Translations under genes and position numbers: made by a program
Assembly: GCA_900752425.1 (NCBI GenBank)
Contig: CAADVE010000180.1
Span: 1-12,118, forward strand
Direction of reading: 5' to 3'
Source: an uncultured Collinsella sp.
GTDB taxonomy: Bacteria > Actinomycetota > Coriobacteriia > Coriobacteriales > Coriobacteriaceae
Length of the DNA: 12,118 nt
Part shown: in pieces, positions 1 to 7,179 of the stretch
How the letters are laid out: each line of letters begins with the position of its first letter
Numbering within the stretch: position 1 is the stretch's first letter
Notes under the pieces: model-generated
What the model was told of the DNA's origin: nothing
What the model saw: the letters and a program-made list of their open reading frames with translations, nothing else
The model's database searches: none

Positions 1-682
1 AGCAGCTCAGGCCGCATCGAGTGATACCGCGCCTGCCGCGGGCACCGCCGGCACCGACGGCAACGACGACCCGATTCGTCGCATGGTCGTCTCGGGCCGC
101 AAAGGCGAGATCGCTGCCGAGACCGAGCGTCTGCTGGCAGACCACGACGCCATGGACCTCATCAACAATCACTTTATCCCCGCCCTCGACGAAGTTGGCG
201 TCCTCTTTGACCAGGGCAAGTTCTTCTTGCCGCAGCTTATGGCCTCGGCCGAGGCCGCACGCGTGGGCTTCGACACCATCAAGCGCCTGATGCCCGCCGG
301 CGAGATTGCCGACAAGGGCAAGATCTGCGTGGCCACCGTCAAGGGCGACATCCACGATATTGGCAAGAACATCGTCAAAATGCTGCTCGATAACTACGGC
401 TATACCGTCTTCGACCTTGGCCGCGACGTCGACCCGCAAGAGGTGCTCAAGACCGTACAGGAGCGCGATATCAAACTCGTCGGCCTCTCGGCGCTTATGA
501 CTACCACGGTCGTCGCCATGGAGGAGACCATCAAGTTGCTCCATGCCGAGGTTCCGGGCGTCAAGATCATCGTGGGCGGCGCCGTACTCACCCCCGAATA
601 CGCCAAGCAAATCGGCGCGGACTACTACGCCAAGGACGCCGCCGAGAGCGCACGCATCGCCGAAGAGGTCTTTGGGCAGTAA
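1..682 (+). CDS. metH: Cobalamin-dependent methionine synthase, C-terminal part (cap + B12-binding domains)
   Basis: The gene is open at the left edge; 226 residues are visible, reading from base 2. They begin with an Ala/Gly/Thr-rich linker (about residues 1-22), then a helical cap domain (about 25-100) and a Rossmann-type cobalamin domain (about 106-226). The B12 signature is clear: GDIHDIG supplies the lower axial cobalt ligand His118, followed by LSALMTT and VGGAVLT. In MetH this domain carries the methyl group from methyltetrahydrofolate to homocysteine. The low-complexity linker suggests that Hcy and pterin domains lie upstream, outside the window. The protein stops (TAA 680-682) right after the B12 domain, so the C-terminal AdoMet reactivation domain of E. 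coli MetH is absent. The alternative is a separate corrinoid protein of an MtbC/MtmC-like methyltransferase system; the linker makes a multidomain enzyme more likely. Confidence 0.82.
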   Translation, partial: AAQAASSDTAPAAGTAGTDGNDDPIRRMVVSGRKGEIAAETERLLADHDAMDLINNHFIPALDEVGVLFDQGKFFLPQLMASAEAARVGFDTIKRLMPAGEIADKGKICVATVKGDIHDIGKNIVKMLLDNYGYTVFDLGRDVDPQEVLKTVQERDIKLVGLSALMTTTVVAMEETIKLLHAEVPGVKIIVGGAVLTPEYAKQIGADYYAKDAAESARIAEEVFGQ

Positions 683-708
683 CACAACGGAAACAACCGA
701 GCACCAAA

Positions 709-744
709 ACGTGCCGCATGCGCCACTTGGCACGTGCGGCACGT
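709..744. repeat. Inverted repeat between metH and the UPF0210 gene
   Basis: ACGTGCCGCA (709-718) and TGCGGCACGT (735-744) are perfect 10-bp inverted arms around a 16-nt loop. No T-tract follows, so it is a poor intrinsic terminator. A TTGGCA hexamer (727-732) lies in the loop and a weak TAGATA (750-755) lies 17 nt after it. The structure could therefore be a terminator-like hairpin for metH or an operator over a weak promoter. Neither role is proven. Confidence 0.5.
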
Positions 745-790
745 TAGAATAGATAAGACTATGCTCGTTTTGGCAGATAGGAGCGCAAGG

Positions 791-2155
791 ATGGCGATCA
801 CGCCCGCAGAAATCGCGGAAACCCGCGGCATGGTTGAGGAGCAGAACCTCGACATCAGGACCATCACCATGGGTGTTTCGCTCATGGGTTGCGGCGACGA
901 GAACCTCGACCGCATGTGCACGAAGATCTACGACCACGTGACGCACACGGCTGAGCATCTGGTCGAGACCGCCGAGAACCTCGAGCGCGAGTACGGTATC
1001 CCCATCGTCAACAAGCGCGTTTCCGTCACCCCGGTGGCGCAGATCGCCGCATGCTGCAAGGATGAGGACCTCACCCCCATCGCGCACGCCCTCGACCGCG
1101 CGGCAGAGACGCTCGGCATCGATTACCTGGGCGGCTTCTCCGCACTCGTCCAGAAGGGCATCGGCGACGCCGACCGCCGCGTCATCCAGTCCATCCCCCA
1201 GGCGCTCGCCACCACGAGCCGTGTCTGCTCCAGCGTCAACGTCGCCAGCCTGCGCGCCGGTATCAACATGGACGCCGTGCTCATGGCCGCCCAGACCATC
1301 ATCGATGCCGCCAAGCTCACGGCCGACCAGGACTCCGTCGGCGCTTCCAAATTTGTCTGCTTTGCCAACATGGTCGAGGACTCCCCGTTTATGGCGGGCG
1401 CCGTCCACGGCGGTGGCGAAGCCGACGCCGTCATCAACGTAGGCGTTTCGGGCCCCGGCGTTATGGCCGCAGCCCTGGAGATGCTGCCCGATTCCGCATC
1501 GATGATGGAGGTCGCCGAGAAGATTAAGCAGACCGCCTTTAAGATCACCCGTGCCGGCGAGCTCATGAGCCGCGAGGCCGCCCATCGTCTGGGTGTCGAA
1601 AAGGGCATTGTCGACCTGTCGCTGGCTCCCACGCCTGCCATCGGCGACTCCGTCGCGCGCATCCTCGAGATCATCGGCGTGGGCACCTGCGGTGGCCCCG
1701 GCACGACCTGCGCGCTCGCCATGCTCAACGATGCCGTCAAAAAGGGCGGCGTCATGGCCAGCTCCAGCGTGGGCGGTCTCTCGGGCGCTTTCATTCCCGT
1801 GTCCGAGGACGCCGGCATGATCGCCGCCGTCGAGGCCGGCGCGCTTTCGCTCGAGAAGCTCGAGGCCATGACCTGTGTGTGCTCCGTCGGCCTGGACATG
1901 ATCGCCATCCCCGGCGACACCCCGGTCGAGACCATCGCCGGCATCATCGCCGACGAGATGGCCATCGGCGTCATCAACAACAAGACCACGGCCGTCCGCG
2001 TGATTCCCGCCATTGGCAAGGGCGTGGGCGACTGCGTCGAGTACGGCGGCCTGTTTGGCCGTGCGCCCATCATGCCGGTGAACCCCAACGCCGGCACCGT
2101 GCTTGCCCACCGCGGTGGACGCTTCCCGGCGCCGCTGAACTCGCTCAAGAACTAG
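791..2155 (+). CDS. UPF0210 (PFL-like, DUF711) family protein
   Basis: A 454-residue protein, the usual size for the UPF0210 family. The opening is typical (an ITPAEI helix, then NLDIRTITMGVSL). Later landmarks are the paired Cys of AQIAACC, the Gly-rich segments FMAGAVHGGGEAD and GVSGPGV, the Cys-rich GVGTCGGPGTTC, and CVCSVGLDMIAIPGD. I chose ATG 791 because it gives the family-typical N-terminus and has AGGAG at 779-783, 7 nt upstream; the frame is open back to 734 but that extension has no ribosome site. Structures of this family resemble the pyruvate formate-lyase barrel fold, but no reaction is established, so none is assigned. The gene is often next to a small ACT-domain protein gene; none is present here. 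Third positions are strongly C-rich, as expected of a resident gene. Confidence 0.9.
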   Translation: MAITPAEIAETRGMVEEQNLDIRTITMGVSLMGCGDENLDRMCTKIYDHVTHTAEHLVETAENLEREYGIPIVNKRVSVTPVAQIAACCKDEDLTPIAHALDRAAETLGIDYLGGFSALVQKGIGDADRRVIQSIPQALATTSRVCSSVNVASLRAGINMDAVLMAAQTIIDAAKLTADQDSVGASKFVCFANMVEDSPFMAGAVHGGGEADAVINVGVSGPGVMAAALEMLPDSASMMEVAEKIKQTAFKITRAGELMSREAAHRLGVEKGIVDLSLAPTPAIGDSVARILEIIGVGTCGGPGTTCALAMLNDAVKKGGVMASSSVGGLSGAFIPVSEDAGMIAAVEAGALSLEKLEAMTCVCSVGLDMIAIPGDTPVETIAGIIADEMAIGVINNKTTAVRVIPAIGKGVGDCVEYGGLFGRAPIMPVNPNAGTVLAHRGGRFPAPLNSLKN

Positions 2156-2172
2156 CTGAGAGGGACTGGCGA

Positions 2173-2306
2173 GGAGCCCCGGGGAGGGCAAATATATAAG
2201 GTCGCCTGCTCGGACAGTCCTGACTCGCACGGAGAGCACATTAAGTGCTCTCCGGCTCGTGCGGAACTCGCGATCGACCTTATATATTTGCCCTCCCCGG
2301 GGCTCC
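2173..2306. repeat. Nested inverted-repeat element, perfect 32-bp arms
   Basis: The arms at 2173-2204 and 2275-2306 are exact reverse complements over 32 bp. Each has a GC-rich outer part containing the palindrome CCCCGGGG and an AT-rich inner part (AAATATATAAGG). The 70-nt spacer holds a second hairpin: GGAGAGCAC (2231-2239), loop ATTAA, GTGCTCTCC (2245-2253), with a further 5 bp (CGCAC/GTGCG) beyond a 5-nt bulge. Complementarity stops sharply at both outer ends. I see no target-site duplication, no T-tract and no ORF inside. It begins 18 bp after the UPF0210 stop codon. It may be a miniature inverted-repeat element, a very strong 3'-end hairpin, or a structured RNA. Confidence 0.85.
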
Positions 2307-2390
2307 CGCACAACGGGACCTCAGTTGGGTTCTATCCCGTATGGCAGTCGCTTCGCTCCTGCCCGCCTTGGTTGTGAGGGCGGTTTGGCG

Positions 2391-2419
2391 TTGGAACGGT
2401 TCTTTTTCTGATATATGCT
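2391..2419 (+). promoter_or_regulatory. Candidate promoter for the methyltransferase gene
   Basis: TTGGAA (2391-2396) and TATGCT (2414-2419) are 17 nt apart, each 4/6 to the sigma-70-type consensus, with a T-rich spacer. It lies about 55 bp before the GTG start and downstream of the inverted-repeat element. Weak consensus match, so tentative. Confidence 0.35.
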
Positions 2420-2461
2420 GGTTGCGGCTCTTCTTTTGGGAGGAGTCGCTTTTTTGTTGCT

Positions 2462-2467
2462 AGGAGG
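2462..2467 (+). promoter_or_regulatory. Strong ribosome binding site that decides a GTG start
   Basis: AGGAGG at 2462-2467 sits 7 nt before GTG 2475. This supports the GTG as the true start of the methyltransferase gene rather than an internal ATG. Confidence 0.8.
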
Positions 2468-2474
2468 TTAGCCC

Positions 2475-3362
2475 GTGGTTGATGGGGATGCTCGCTCTGA
2501 GCTTCTTTCTGCGGATTGGAATGGCGAATGGATGCGCCTGCAAGCTGGTCGGCATCGGGCTGATGATTCTTTTGAGTGGGATAAGCGGGCTCGGCATTTT
2601 CGGCCGCTTGAGACTGCTCCTTATGCCCGGGATTTTATAAAGTTGTTGGCGCTTGAGCCCGGCGAGTCCGTGCTGGATATGGGGTGTGGGGCTGGGTCGA
2701 TTGCTATTCCGCTTGCTCAGGCTGGGCATCCTGTGATTGCTGCCGACTTCTCCCCCGCTATGCTGGGCACGCTTGATGCCGGCATTGAGTACTACGGACT
2801 CGAAAGGCGCATAACGCCGCTTGAGCTTGCTTGGGATGATGATTGGGATTTGGTTGGACCGGTCGCGAAGGCGGTTGATGTCGCCTTTGCCAGTCGGTCG
2901 GTTACGACGACCAATCTAAAAGGTGCGCTTGCCAAGCTTGATCGTACGGCTCGTCGGCGTTGTGCTGTCACGATGGTCGCCAACTCCAGCCCGCGCTATG
3001 ATCTGCACCTTATGAACGCCATCGGTGCCTCGGTTACCTGCAGCAATGGCTTTGTGTATGCCTTTAACATCCTTATTCAGATGGGTGCCCTGCCGCAAGT
3101 TACGTACTTTGAATCGCCTCGTCGCGATACCTTCGATAGCCTTGAGGCAGGCGTGACGGACTTCTCCCGTATGCTCGAGCATGGCAACGAGGATAAGATC
3201 GACCGCCTGCGCGATTACATCGCCCAGCACATGATTGAGAACCCCCATGCCGGTGAGCCGGGCTCCAAGGGCGTGCCGCAGGGGCGCTATATGCTCGATC
3301 ATGTCCGCAAGGTTCGTTGGGCGTTTATTGCATGGGAGCCGGTCTCTGCGCCCAGCTCATAG
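2475..3362 (+). CDS. Class I SAM-dependent methyltransferase
   Basis: A 295-residue protein starting at GTG with an excellent Shine-Dalgarno. Motif I is VLDMGCGAG (residues 66-74), the glycine-rich SAM loop, followed by VIAADFS with acidic Asp91 that would bind the ribose hydroxyls. A segment in the motif IV area (VDVAFASRSVTTTN, about 134-147) and the predicted beta strand CAVTMVANS (163-171) complete a Rossmann methyltransferase core. The N-terminal 60 residues (including SFEWDKRARHF) and the C-terminal third are likely substrate-facing. The substrate cannot be told from sequence. No signal peptide or membrane segment is seen, so it should be cytosolic. Codon use is unusual for the window: GCT, CTT, GGG, CGG and GAT codons are frequent, especially in the first ~160 codons. 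It looks monocistronic, with its own candidate promoter. Confidence 0.85.
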   Translation: MVDGDARSELLSADWNGEWMRLQAGRHRADDSFEWDKRARHFRPLETAPYARDFIKLLALEPGESVLDMGCGAGSIAIPLAQAGHPVIAADFSPAMLGTLDAGIEYYGLERRITPLELAWDDDWDLVGPVAKAVDVAFASRSVTTTNLKGALAKLDRTARRRCAVTMVANSSPRYDLHLMNAIGASVTCSNGFVYAFNILIQMGALPQVTYFESPRRDTFDSLEAGVTDFSRMLEHGNEDKIDRLRDYIAQHMIENPHAGEPGSKGVPQGRYMLDHVRKVRWAFIAWEPVSAPSS

Positions 3363-3478
3363 CCCGTTCGCAGCCCCGCCGCCCACTCACTCGGCATCCG
3401 CATTCTTTTTGAACTGGGCGAACGCGCTCCACACCGCGCCGTTCCTGCGCTATCGTGGGACAGCTCACGTAGATTAAG

Positions 3479-3493
3479 GCCCCGTCGCGGGGC
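3479..3493 (+). other. GC-rich hairpin in the yhbY leader
   Basis: GCCCCG (3479-3484), loop TCG, CGGGGC (3488-3493): a 6-bp stem ending 26 nt before the yhbY ATG. No T-tract follows. It could affect translation of yhbY, whose Shine-Dalgarno (AAAGCGAG, 3507-3514) is weak, or be a degenerate terminator. No convincing promoter was found in the 157-bp gap 3363-3519. Confidence 0.45.
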
Positions 3494-3519
3494 GCCCCAT
3501 ACATAGAAAGCGAGAACCC

Positions 3520-3819
3520 ATGGCACTGACAGGAGCACAGGTCAAGCAGCTTCGCAGCATGGCCCATCACCTCAACCCCGCCATCATCATCGGCAAGTCC
3601 GACGTCAACGAGGGCACCGTCGAGCAGACGGTCGCCTACCTGGAGAAGCACGAGCTCGTTAAGTGCTCCGTGCTCGATGGCTCCAGTCTTTCCGCCCGCG
3701 AGGCCGCCGAAGAGCTCGCCGAGCATTGCCACGCCGAGGTCATCCAGGTCATCGGCCGCAAGTTCTCGCTGTATCGCGAGTCCTCGCGCAAGGACATCGA
3801 GAAGATCAAGCTCGTCTAA
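3520..3819 (+). CDS. yhbY: YhbY-family CRM-domain RNA-binding protein
   Basis: At 99 residues this is a single stand-alone CRM domain of normal YhbY length. The family pattern is intact: LTGAQVKQLRSMAHHLNPAIIIGK (residues 3-26, basic helix and loop), then EGTVEQTVAYLEKHELVKCSVL, and the closing strand QVIGRKFSLYR (76-86). CRM proteins bind structured RNA; E. coli YhbY associates with pre-50S particles, so a role in large-subunit assembly is inferred. The ATG follows only a weak ribosome site, but the N-terminus fits the family exactly. The gene stands alone and is closed by a strong terminator; the convergent regulator gene ends inside that terminator. Confidence 0.95.
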   Translation: MALTGAQVKQLRSMAHHLNPAIIIGKSDVNEGTVEQTVAYLEKHELVKCSVLDGSSLSAREAAEELAEHCHAEVIQVIGRKFSLYRESSRKDIEKIKLV

Positions 3820-3856
3820 GAGCCAATGATCCGGCGAGCCAACACATAGCAAGCTT

Positions 3857-3890
3857 ACGGGTGCCCAAGTACTTCGGGCGCCCGTTTTTT
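3857..3890 (+). terminator. Intrinsic terminator of yhbY
   Basis: ACGGGTGCCC (3857-3866) pairs with GGGCGCCCGT (3876-3885), a 10-bp stem with one G-T wobble and a 9-nt loop, and runs into TTTTTT (3885-3890). On the opposite strand there is no T-tract, so it should act for yhbY only. Its T-run overlaps the stop codon of the convergent gene. Confidence 0.9.
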
Positions 3891-6888
3891 ATCGCTCGAC
3901 CAGCACGCGATTGAGCCGCCCCTCCACCAAGCGCTCGTATAGGCGCCGCGTCTCGGGCTCGGGCACGCCATTGACCTGTTCCCTCAGATGGTGCATATGC
4001 CCGCTGTACAGTTCGACGATATCGCGCCGCCGCCCCGCCGCACTGTAGACACGCATGGCGCAGCGCACCATATCCTCGCGCGCCGTTTCCTGCCGAAGCC
4101 CCGACTCCGCCAGCCAAATCGCCGACTGCAGATCGTTTTCTTCTAGAGCGGCATTTGCTCCCTTAATCATGCAATCGATGTACTTTGACTGCATAATGCG
4201 TCGCATACGCAAAAAGTAGGTGGGATTACAGCCATTGGGAACATACAGCGGTCCGGCATAAAGCTGCTCAATCTTAAGGCACAGCTCAACTAAATGGGGC
4301 CCGCGCGCACCTGTGCGATTTCCCAAAACCTCGCGGCTTATCTGGTCAAACAGCCGTACATCGGTCTTGACGTAGTCGCCGTTGAGTCCAATGCATTCAT
4401 TTTGGATGAGCACACACGACTTGCCATCCGGCGTCGGTCCCAAAGCCGACCGCAAGCGCGAGATCGTCGAGTACAGGTTGTTGCGAGCGCTATTGAACTC
4501 GGCATGGGGCCACAGCTCCATGGCCAGCGTCTCACGATCGACGAGCGCATCCATGCCCAGCGCAAGCCGCTCGGCAAGTGTCGCCGCCTTCTTGCGGCGC
4601 CACATTTTGTCCGTGATGGGAAACCCGTCGCGCTCGGCGCGAAACGCACCAAACATGCGAATCTCGATATGGTCGATGGTATCAACGGCTTCAACCTCGC
4701 CGGCCTGGAACAGGCGCTCGCCCTCCCCTTCCAAATCGTCGCGCAGCGAGTACCGCGACAGCTCGCGCACGGGAAGCTTCTTGCGTATCCTGGCCGCCGG
4801 CTCGCCCAGACAATGCATGGCAAGGCGCGCAAAGAGCCGATACGATGGCTCTAGAATCCCCGCACGATTCATGGACATCCAGGCCGCAAGGTCGCTGTCT
4901 CGGCCCGCACAGGCCAAATGCAGCGCCACCATCCAGGCTTCTGCGCCACCAACCTGCGTCTGGCTTATATCGAGTAGTTCCGCTTCCTCGCGCACCGAAA
5001 CCATCGAGGTGTTACGCAGATACGCTGCGCGCTCCAGCAGCAATGCGTTATCGCGCATGTACGCAATCGACTCCTCGGCAAGTTTGAGCACTTGGACCGC
5101 ACGGAACTTTGCATTAACCGGCCGTCCCTCTGCCAGCGACTGCCAACCTTCTAGCAACAGGCCAAACAGCTGAATCTGGTTGTCGCGTATGCGCACGGCA
5201 AAACGATCGAGCTCGTTGAACGCCGCGTCGTCGGTTACCGGCAAGCCGGAAAGGAGCCGCCGTGCCGCCAACACCATGCGCACCCAGATAGCCATCGCCT
5301 TAAGCCCGCGTACGTCGAGCGCCTCCCGCACCACCGTCATCTCGTCGTCGCGCTCGTCGGTTCCCGCAAACGACCCGTCAAAGAGCTCCACCAGCATACT
5401 ATCGGCCCGTATAACAATCCCCGCGATGTCGAGCTCGCAGTCATAGGCCTTGCTCGTTTTGAGCTGCTGTAGAACGCCGCTGTCATCTCCCCGTTCGGTC
5501 AGGCGGCGCTTGACCTCGATATGCGCAGACAACATATCGAGTGCGGTATGGGATGTCTCGATTTCTGGCACGGCCAGGTTCGTAGGAAGCCCAAGCCCGT
5601 TGTCCCCATAGCAAACAGCCGTCAGTGCCTGGGCCACCCTCCATGAAACAGGGTCTATTTCGCAGGCCGCCCGTTCGCCCCCGCGCTCGATGACCGATGC
5701 CATATAGCGAGCGAGCTTTGTATTGGACACGCTGACCGCTGCCAGATATACGCCGAGCGCCTCGGCGGGCGTTGGCTCTGGTGTCGGATCGTCGGCATCG
5801 ATCGTGCCCAGCGCTGCTCGGCAGATATCGGCCCCGTGCCCCGTCAGAGCAAGATCGACCCCATACTGCCCGGCAAGTTCAAGGACCGCCTCGCGGTCCA
5901 AAAAGGCGTCCGCCAGGCCCATCGCCGCATCGCATCGGCCCGCCTTAAGCAAAATCCGGGCCGCCCTCGGAACAAGTTCGGGGCGAACCTCGGCCACCAA
6001 CTTACGCAAGCGCAAGCGTCCGTTATCCTCCGTGCCCAGACACGTAAAACTCCGCTCGGCGGGGTCCAAGCCAAAGATCGGGTAGTCGCGTACAAAGTAG
6101 GACTGGTCGACCATCGACAGCCTCACCCCGCAAGCCTCGAGTTCTGCGATATTGCCCTCGCCCATCAAAACCATGAGACATGCCACGCAAAACAGCGCAT
6201 TATTGTCGAGCGAAGCCAGATCGACAAGTGCCGCGCCATATACGTTGACAATCTCGTTTTCGAGCAGACCGGCTACGTCGCCTTGGCCATACAGACCCGT
6301 CTGCAATGCCGAAACGAGCTCGGGCACGCCCTGCGTGAGCTGATAAAAGTCGAGCGATGTGCTGATCGAAAACGCCGATGCCCACGCCGAATACTCATAG
6401 GCATGCACCTTGAGCATCTGCGCATTGATCTTAACCGAATCGCCCAGCCCATGAATCAGCTGACGATTTGAAGGACGGCAGGAGATAAAGACCCCTATCC
6501 CCATAGCGCGCAGGCCGCGAATCCTGTCGATGAGGTCTTCGGTATCGTGCTGATCGAGGTTTGGCACATTATCAATCGCGATAAGGGAGTGCGGTTTGTC
6601 TTTGAGTTCTTCGGTAACCACCTCGAGCTGCATAAACACCTCGCGTCCAGTAGCGCGATCGGCCTCGATAATCCGCACGGGGCCTCGCGTCGGGTCGCAT
6701 TTAACCTCATGGGTGTACTGCAGCAACACCGAGGTCTTCCCAAACCCGTCGGGCGCATAAAGAACCACGATGCCGGCCTTTCGGCCCTTGGCGATAAGCT
6801 CATTCATCAAGCGTTCGCGTCGCACCATATAGCCTCCGCCCAGCGGCATCAGCTCGAGGTCGTCTATACCGCTCAAATCGTTTACCAT
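3889..6888 (-). CDS. Large STAND-type ATPase regulator with C-terminal winged helix and BTAD domain
   Basis: A 999-residue protein. The N-terminal ATPase has a MalT-like Walker A, APDGFGKT (residues 45-52), Walker B SLIAIDNV (101-108) and an ISCRP motif (135-139). A long, mostly helical middle (about 200-740) resembles the TPR-like sensor regions of such regulators. The C-terminus carries an OmpR/PhoB-type winged helix (about 741-838; IEIRMFGAFRAE at its start and a recognition-helix region RNNLYSTISRLRSALG) and then a bacterial transcriptional activation domain (about 844-990). In classical SARP activators this DNA-binding module is N-terminal; here the order is reversed. It is probably a cytosolic, ATP-dependent transcription activator switched by an unknown ligand. 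ATG 6888 is supported by GAGGAG 5 nt upstream (6894-6899). It is transcribed alone and shares no operon with yhbY or nagB, so its targets cannot be read from context. Confidence 0.88.
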   Translation of the reverse strand: MVNDLSGIDDLELMPLGGGYMVRRERLMNELIAKGRKAGIVVLYAPDGFGKTSVLLQYTHEVKCDPTRGPVRIIEADRATGREVFMQLEVVTEELKDKPHSLIAIDNVPNLDQHDTEDLIDRIRGLRAMGIGVFISCRPSNRQLIHGLGDSVKINAQMLKVHAYEYSAWASAFSISTSLDFYQLTQGVPELVSALQTGLYGQGDVAGLLENEIVNVYGAALVDLASLDNNALFCVACLMVLMGEGNIAELEACGVRLSMVDQSYFVRDYPIFGLDPAERSFTCLGTEDNGRLRLRKLVAEVRPELVPRAARILLKAGRCDAAMGLADAFLDREAVLELAGQYGVDLALTGHGADICRAALGTIDADDPTPEPTPAEALGVYLAAVSVSNTKLARYMASVIERGGERAACEIDPVSWRVAQALTAVCYGDNGLGLPTNLAVPEIETSHTALDMLSAHIEVKRRLTERGDDSGVLQQLKTSKAYDCELDIAGIVIRADSMLVELFDGSFAGTDERDDEMTVVREALDVRGLKAMAIWVRMVLAARRLLSGLPVTDDAAFNELDRFAVRIRDNQIQLFGLLLEGWQSLAEGRPVNAKFRAVQVLKLAEESIAYMRDNALLLERAAYLRNTSMVSVREEAELLDISQTQVGGAEAWMVALHLACAGRDSDLAAWMSMNRAGILEPSYRLFARLAMHCLGEPAARIRKKLPVRELSRYSLRDDLEGEGERLFQAGEVEAVDTIDHIEIRMFGAFRAERDGFPITDKMWRRKKAATLAERLALGMDALVDRETLAMELWPHAEFNSARNNLYSTISRLRSALGPTPDGKSCVLIQNECIGLNGDYVKTDVRLFDQISREVLGNRTGARGPHLVELCLKIEQLYAGPLYVPNGCNPTYFLRMRRIMQSKYIDCMIKGANAALEENDLQSAIWLAESGLRQETAREDMVRCAMRVYSAAGRRRDIVELYSGHMHHLREQVNGVPEPETRRLYERLVEGRLNRVLVER

Positions 6889-7065
6889 GCCCGCTCCTCA
6901 ACTCGACCGTATGGACACTGTAGCCGCAAGACCATACAAGCCGCGCTATGAATAGAGCGACCTTGTGTTTTAGGTTGTCTTTTGGTACGCAAGCGGCAAG
7001 TTTTTGTACAGCAAGGGCCGATTGTTATTAATCCCCCGACTAATCGGTCTTTAAGCAGGTAAATG

Positions 7066-7081
7066 AGCTTGTCAGCTTGTC
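7066..7081. repeat. Tandem 8-bp direct repeat
   Basis: AGCTTGTC occurs twice without a gap (7066-7073, 7074-7081) in the non-coding region upstream of the large regulator. It may be chance or part of an operator. Confidence 0.6.
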
Positions 7082-7179
7082 CCATCTAAGCGGCAGTGTA
7101 ACGCAGATGAACAAGGTTCAGCCATGTCATTCAACTCGCCTAGCACCCGCTACCGTCTACGACCTTCTAGTGGCATTTT

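Noticed and set aside
1123..2148. 341-codon open frame on the minus strand
   Set aside because: It lies fully antisense to the well-supported UPF0210 gene, has Ser/Pro/Ala-rich low-complexity sequence and no ribosome site; a GC-codon shadow.
2313..2340. ACGGGA...TCCCGT as a terminator or tRNA-like stem
   Set aside because: Only 6 bp with a 16-nt loop, no T-tract and no tRNA arms; likely chance.
2245..2463. 72-codon frame after the inverted repeat
   Set aside because: Starts at a GTG inside the inner hairpin with no ribosome site and gives a Trp/Leu/Cys-rich product without family likeness.
4382..5173. 263-codon open frame on the plus strand inside the large regulator
   Set aside because: Antisense to the conserved winged-helix region; Ser/Arg-rich without any family feature.
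6882..7085. 67-codon minus-strand frame overlapping the start of the large regulator
   Set aside because: No Shine-Dalgarno before its ATG, Arg/Cys-rich product, and it overlaps the regulator's well-placed ribosome site.
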